DNA of 9,485 nt, taken from positions 1-9,485 of the forward strand of contig VXZL01000396.1 in NCBI GenBank assembly GCA_009845505.1, given 5' to 3'. Every line of letters begins with the position of its first letter. Within the stretch, counting starts at the first letter, position 1. Below, piece after piece: positions 5,736 to 9,485 of this stretch. Source of the DNA: Candidatus Poribacteria bacterium. Its GTDB lineage: Bacteria > Poribacteria > WGA-4E > WGA-3G. Under the pieces are notes generated by a model. That model saw nothing but the letters and a program-made list of their open reading frames with translations, did not search any database and was not told the origin of the DNA. The translations under genes and the position numbers were made by a program.

Positions 5736-8312
5736 ATGAAAACAATAGCCATTTATTTACTTGTGTTTTTGACTTTCGTTACATTTCTATGCTTGCCGAA
5801 TAGTTTCGCTCAGGAGGAGATGCCTCAGTATGTCGTGCGAACGGTTTACTTTGTTCCAAATGACCTCCTCCCCGATCCGAATATGGAAGCCTATCTGGGT
5901 ACATTGATGAAAGATGTCCAAAAGTTTTACGCCGACGAAATGGAACGCCATGGGTTTGGCAGAAAAACCTTTAGACTTGAAACCGATGAGGCAGGAAAAG
6001 TCATCGTGCACCGTGTGATTGGGCAGTTCGAAACCTCACATTATGATTTCCAACCTCTTACATCAATTGGAACTGAAATCAAGGAACACTTCGGTGATAT
6101 ATCAAAGAATATCTATATCACCTCATGCGCCACCAAGAACGGGCTGGATTGCTTCCTTATAGGTTCTGGCGTGGCTACTGAGTGGAGCCTTCATGAGGGA
6201 TATGCATACACATACCATAAAGGCGCGACTCATCAGGGAGCTTGTGGGCTACCGCGTAGTGTTTTCGGCGTTACAATTCACGAGTTAGGGCACGCATTTT
6301 CATTGCCTCACGATTTTCGGACCGGAGGGATCATGTCGTATGGTTATGATGGGATTCCGCTGTCGATGTCTAAGTTTGCAGCTGAATGGTTAGATGCCCA
6401 TCGGTACTTCAATGAAAACCCAACCGATATTAAGGATACACTCACAAGAATAAAAACGTTTCCAATCCTCGCCTATCCACCCAATGCGGCCATTCTCCGC
6501 TTTGAGTTGAGTGATCCCGATGGATTGCATCAGGCAAGCATAGTTGGGTACCGAAAAAACTATGATAACAGCATGAGAGAGAGCTTAATTGCTTGTAAAT
6601 CCTTAAACGGAACAAGCGCAACTGTTGAATTTATCACCACCGAATTAGCCCCATCGCCCCATCATCTTATGTACAATCATCTTTGGGTTATGGATAAGCG
6701 TGGAAATTATATACAGGAGCCTTATTTCTTCCAAGAAGATGATATGCAAGCAGCTGATAAAAATCAGGTAGATATCAACAGTGATGGTATTGTTGATGCG
6801 AATGACCGAATTCCTGCGGATATCCGAAAAATTTCTGGAGATAATCAGCTCGGCCTCCCTAACGCTTGGTTACCAGAACCCTTCGTTGTAGAAGTCGTAG
6901 ACGCAAATGGTGACCCAGTCGTAGGCATAGAAGTCATCTTTCGTGTGACTCAGTATCCAACTGAGGATCACCCCGCGGGCTCTCTGCGGAGCGATCACGG
7001 GCTTCTCTCCGATATGGAATCTCGCACGGATGCCGATGGACGAGCACAGAATCATCTGTTGCTCGGATATCAAGTAGAGACTCTCGCCCCTGTAGTCCAT
7101 GTGAGTGTCCCTGGCGTTTCCAAACAGATCCGTTTTAATGCTATGGCGCGAGAAAAAGTACTCATCGATCCGTCAGAATATCCGAATATCTATTGGGTAG
7201 ACGCGATAGATAACCATCTTTATGGGCCTGAAGGGAGTGAATGGGTACATGCCACCCAGGTACAAAGTATCGCTTATGATGAATTAAATCGGCAAATGTA
7301 CTGGATAGAGGGGCTGCTACCTATGGGAAATCACTGTGCATCGATCAAAAGTACTGCCCTGGATGATCTTTTTTCGCCTCATATAGAAATCTCGACTTTC
7401 ATGAACATGCCGGTGAGTCTTGCCATTCACCCGTTGCAGGGCAAACTCTATTGGACGAATAATCGGGGCGAGATTCAAACGTGCAACCTTGACGGTTCCA
7501 ATATTGAAAATCTGATCACAGGGCTCAATTCCCCGAAACACATCACCATAGATACAGCCCGCAGTAAACTCTATTGGACAGATCGACAAGAACGCATCCT
7601 ATCGGCAGACCTGAATGGAGAAAATATCCAAACCTTTCTGAAAATTCCGCAGACGCTTGGACACATCACAATAGCCGGTGACCACCTCTACTGGACCGAG
7701 AAAATTAGTGAAACGAAGGGAATAATCAGACGCGCGGATCTTGAAAAACATAGGCTGAAAGTATTATATAGGTTAGATAGCGTCCCAGTGGGCATTGCTG
7801 TCGACCTTGCAAGTGAGAAGTTGTATTGGACAGATACCCAAGGGCGCATCCGTCGCGCAAATTTTAACGGTTCACAGATTGAAGATGTTATCATAGGATT
7901 ACTTGTGCCAGGTCAACTCGTGCTTGACATACCTCGTCCTATGGATGAGAGTGAGAGTATGGATGAGAGTGAGAGTGTCTCTGCCGCACCGGGGCACCTT
8001 GAGTCTTTTCCACACCCTGAGTTGACAGAGGTCTTACCGAACTATCCCAATCCGTTCAACCCGGAGACGTGGATTCCGTATCGTTTAGCTGCCCCTGCTG
8101 AAGTCAGCATCGCTATCTATGCTGCGGATGGCAAGTTAGTGCGGACGTTGGATTTAGGACATAGGTCAGTCGGTAGTTATGAAACTCGGAGTCGTGCTGC
8201 CTATTGGGATGGTCGAAATGACCAAGGGGAGCCTGTAGCAAGCGGTGTCTATTTCTATACCCTTAAAGCCGATGCATTCACCGCGACGCGGAAGATGTTG
8301 ATCCTGAAGTAA
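5736..8312 (+). CDS. Secreted modular metzincin-like protease with YWTD beta-propeller and FlgD-like C-terminus
   Basis: The 858-aa protein has a signal peptide (about 1-25: a short basic start, a long hydrophobic core, then NSFAQ), so it is exported. Residues about 30-240 form a zinc peptidase: HELGHAFSLPHD at 182-193 is the metzincin HExxHxxGxxHD motif with Ser in place of Gly, and M200 in GGIMSY fits the Met-turn. A beta-rich region follows, then a dockerin/EF-hand-like calcium loop (D346, N348, D350, G351, D357). An Ig/Big-1-like region spans about 370-470. Six YW(T/V/I) motifs at 486, 522, 572, 613, 652 and 697 indicate one six-bladed YWTD (LDL-receptor class B) propeller. A Ser/Glu linker with MDESES twice (736-747) leads to NYPNPFNPETWIPYRLA and a FlgD-like/sorting Ig fold (769-858). 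The target is unknown; extracellular or surface-attached protein cleavage is inferred. Confidence 0.88.
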   Translation: MKTIAIYLLVFLTFVTFLCLPNSFAQEEMPQYVVRTVYFVPNDLLPDPNMEAYLGTLMKDVQKFYADEMERHGFGRKTFRLETDEAGKVIVHRVIGQFETSHYDFQPLTSIGTEIKEHFGDISKNIYITSCATKNGLDCFLIGSGVATEWSLHEGYAYTYHKGATHQGACGLPRSVFGVTIHELGHAFSLPHDFRTGGIMSYGYDGIPLSMSKFAAEWLDAHRYFNENPTDIKDTLTRIKTFPILAYPPNAAILRFELSDPDGLHQASIVGYRKNYDNSMRESLIACKSLNGTSATVEFITTELAPSPHHLMYNHLWVMDKRGNYIQEPYFFQEDDMQAADKNQVDINSDGIVDANDRIPADIRKISGDNQLGLPNAWLPEPFVVEVVDANGDPVVGIEVIFRVTQYPTEDHPAGSLRSDHGLLSDMESRTDADGRAQNHLLLGYQVETLAPVVHVSVPGVSKQIRFNAMAREKVLIDPSEYPNIYWVDAIDNHLYGPEGSEWVHATQVQSIAYDELNRQMYWIEGLLPMGNHCASIKSTALDDLFSPHIEISTFMNMPVSLAIHPLQGKLYWTNNRGEIQTCNLDGSNIENLITGLNSPKHITIDTARSKLYWTDRQERILSADLNGENIQTFLKIPQTLGHITIAGDHLYWTEKISETKGIIRRADLEKHRLKVLYRLDSVPVGIAVDLASEKLYWTDTQGRIRRANFNGSQIEDVIIGLLVPGQLVLDIPRPMDESESMDESESVSAAPGHLESFPHPELTEVLPNYPNPFNPETWIPYRLAAPAEVSIAIYAADGKLVRTLDLGHRSVGSYETRSRAAYWDGRNDQGEPVASGVYFYTLKADAFTATRKMLILK
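7941..7976 (+). repeat. 18-bp perfect tandem repeat coding for MDESES twice
   Basis: Two identical 18-bp units (7941-7958 and 7959-7976) encode MDESESMDESES in the linker between the propeller and the C-terminal domain. Being in-frame and perfect, it is a candidate for slippage-driven length variation of an acidic linker. Confidence 0.85.
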
Positions 8313-8480
8313 GTCTGGTGTGTTTCAGAATCCCCGTGGCGGAATATTATATTGAAATCCGTTATAAGGCAAAATTTGCGAGTCAATCCTTGAGAAGTCT
8401 TGGGTTTTCTACTTCCGTCGTCTCGAAAAGGCAATGAAGGGGTGCGAAAAATAAAAAACGGTTAAAATATAAGGATACCG
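8313..8480 (+). other. 168-bp intergenic region
   Basis: I see no gene, RNA or convincing terminator between the protease and the polyprenyl synthase. A weak inverted repeat GAAGT/ACTTC (8394-8398, 8411-8415) and a TAAAAT (8463-8468) without a matching -35 box are the only marks. The ribosome binding site AAGGA (8471-8475) lies 5 nt before the ATG at 8481. Confidence 0.4.
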
Positions 8481-9485
8481 ATGCAGAAAACTGAACAGGA
8501 ACCTTCACCAACACAGCACCTTGTTACGACTTACCTCAGCGATGTCAAACGCAGGGTTGATGCCTGCATCTTCGATTTCCTCCCGACTGCCCACGAGCAC
8601 CCGGATGTCCATCAGTTGTACCAGATGATGTTAGACTACCCCCGCCGCGCCGGTAAAGGGTTAAGACCCGCGCTCTGTATGCTTATCTGTGAAGCGTTCG
8701 GCGGAGACCCAGAACGCGCCGTAAACACTGCCGCCTCACTCGAACTCCTCCAGAATTGGCTCCTGATTCACGACGATATTGAAGACGGTTCCGAACTCCG
8801 TAGAGGTGAACCCTGTCTCCATCAAAAGCACGGAACTCCGATGGCAATCAACGTTGGCGATGCACTCCACTGCAAGATGTGGGAACTCCTCCACCGAAAT
8901 ACAGAGGTCCTCGGCCATGAACTCGCCTTCCGAATCCTATCTGAGTTTATACAACTCAGCAACCAAGTCGTTGAAGGACAGCACATCGAATTAAGTTGGG
9001 TCAATGATAACCGCTGGGATCTCGACGAGGAAGACTACTTGACAATGTGTATACAGAAGACCGCCTGGTATACCTGTATTACGCCTTGTCGGGTCGGGGC
9101 AATTATTGGCGGGGCAAGCGAAACAGAAATAGACGCATTCGTTGAACTCGGCAAAGACATCGGAATCGCCTTCCAGATTCAAGACGATGTCCTTAACCTC
9201 ATCGGCGATGTCGGTAGGTACGGAAAAGAGATCGCTGGCGACATCAGCGAAGGCAAACGCACTCTTGTTCTTATTCATCTCATTAACGCCTGCACTGCTA
9301 CCGAAGCACAGCAGGTTATTGATATCATGGCACGTCCGCGAGATGAGAAGTCCGAGGCGGAAGTTGAGAGCGTTCTTCAGTTAATGCAGAAATATAAATC
9401 TATTACTTACGCCCAACAACGTTCTAAAGCCCTTCTACAGGAAGCTGCAGGACGGTTTAGCCATAACTTTGCCCTTCCTGATGAA
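8481..9485 (+). CDS. trans-Polyprenyl diphosphate synthase (partial, 3' end cut by the window)
   Basis: The reading frame runs for 335 codons from ATG 8481 to the window edge with no stop. It encodes a class I isoprenyl diphosphate synthase, which condenses isopentenyl diphosphate onto allylic diphosphates in the cytoplasm. Landmarks are GKGLRPALCMLICEAFG, the first aspartate-rich motif HDDIEDGSELRRG (D98, D99, D102) and the second, QIQDDVLNLIGD (D235, D236), followed by GKEIAGDISEGKRTLVLIH. All are in family order. A Trp (W93) lies five residues before the first Asp motif, where a large aromatic residue in archaeal and related enzymes limits product length. A C15-C20 product (farnesyl or geranylgeranyl diphosphate) is therefore inferred, not shown. 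The second motif reads DDVLN rather than DDxxD, as in several geranylgeranyl-type enzymes. The family is usually 300-350 aa, so little should be missing. The AAGGA site 5 nt upstream supports the start. Confidence 0.92.
   Translation, partial: MQKTEQEPSPTQHLVTTYLSDVKRRVDACIFDFLPTAHEHPDVHQLYQMMLDYPRRAGKGLRPALCMLICEAFGGDPERAVNTAASLELLQNWLLIHDDIEDGSELRRGEPCLHQKHGTPMAINVGDALHCKMWELLHRNTEVLGHELAFRILSEFIQLSNQVVEGQHIELSWVNDNRWDLDEEDYLTMCIQKTAWYTCITPCRVGAIIGGASETEIDAFVELGKDIGIAFQIQDDVLNLIGDVGRYGKEIAGDISEGKRTLVLIHLINACTATEAQQVIDIMARPRDEKSEAEVESVLQLMQKYKSITYAQQRSKALLQEAAGRFSHNFALPDE

Noticed and set aside
5452..5739. A 95-codon reading frame starting at TTG and overlapping the protease gene by 4 nt
   Set aside because: It uses a weak start with no ribosome binding site, contains both leader palindromes, and shows no recognisable domain. 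The overlap with the protease ATG is probably chance.
8736..9384. Overlapping frames on both strands within the polyprenyl synthase
   Set aside because: They are shadows of the real frame, which runs from 8481 to the window edge with both Asp-rich motifs in order.

Overview
The window looks like chromosomal sequence from an uncultivated bacterium, most probably Candidatus Poribacteria or a close relative. The best clue is the C-terminus of the large secreted protein, with the phrase NYPNPFNPETWIPYRLA followed by a FlgD/sorting-type Ig fold. Such tails are very frequent in Poribacteria genomes and occur more widely in the Bacteroidetes/Chlorobi/Poribacteria sphere. This taxonomic call is recognition from memory, not a search. 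All recognised genes lie on the + strand. No rRNA, tRNA, CRISPR array, insertion sequence or phage gene was seen.

Layout: (1) 1-109 holds a near-consensus promoter and ribosome binding site for purD (110-1384, purine biosynthesis). (2) 1388-1518 is a compact element with perfect 12-bp terminal inverted repeats and internal hairpins, right behind the purD stop. (3) 1560-2081 encodes a 173-aa protein that joins a stand-alone RelA/SpoT-type zinc-finger domain to a winged-helix-like domain. (4) 2236-3414 encodes a membrane-anchored von Willebrand factor A protein with a TonB-like N-terminus. (5) 3451-4190 is a toxin-first HigB/HigA-type toxin-antitoxin pair with a 4-nt overlap. (6) 4243-5287 is a two-gene unit: a classical SDR oxidoreductase and a 78-aa protein resembling only the C-terminal end of LarE. 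(7) 5288-5735 is a 448-bp non-coding stretch with a terminator-like hairpin, a strong promoter and two short palindromes in a long putative leader. (8) 5736-8312 encodes an 858-aa secreted modular metzincin-like protease with a calcium-loop motif, an Ig-like region, a YWTD beta-propeller and a FlgD-like C-terminal domain. (9) 8481-9485 is the start of a trans-polyprenyl diphosphate synthase that runs off the window.

The genes do not form one pathway. They are a string of short transcription units, several with their own promoter of the form TTGATT-N17-TGnTATAAT or a degraded version. Only the toxin-antitoxin pair and the SDR/LarE-tail pair look co-translated. The most interesting items are the orphan RelA zinc finger fused to a winged helix, the LarE-tail microprotein, the inverted-repeat element after purD, and the palindrome-bearing leader of the secreted protease. 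None of these proves a new system by itself.
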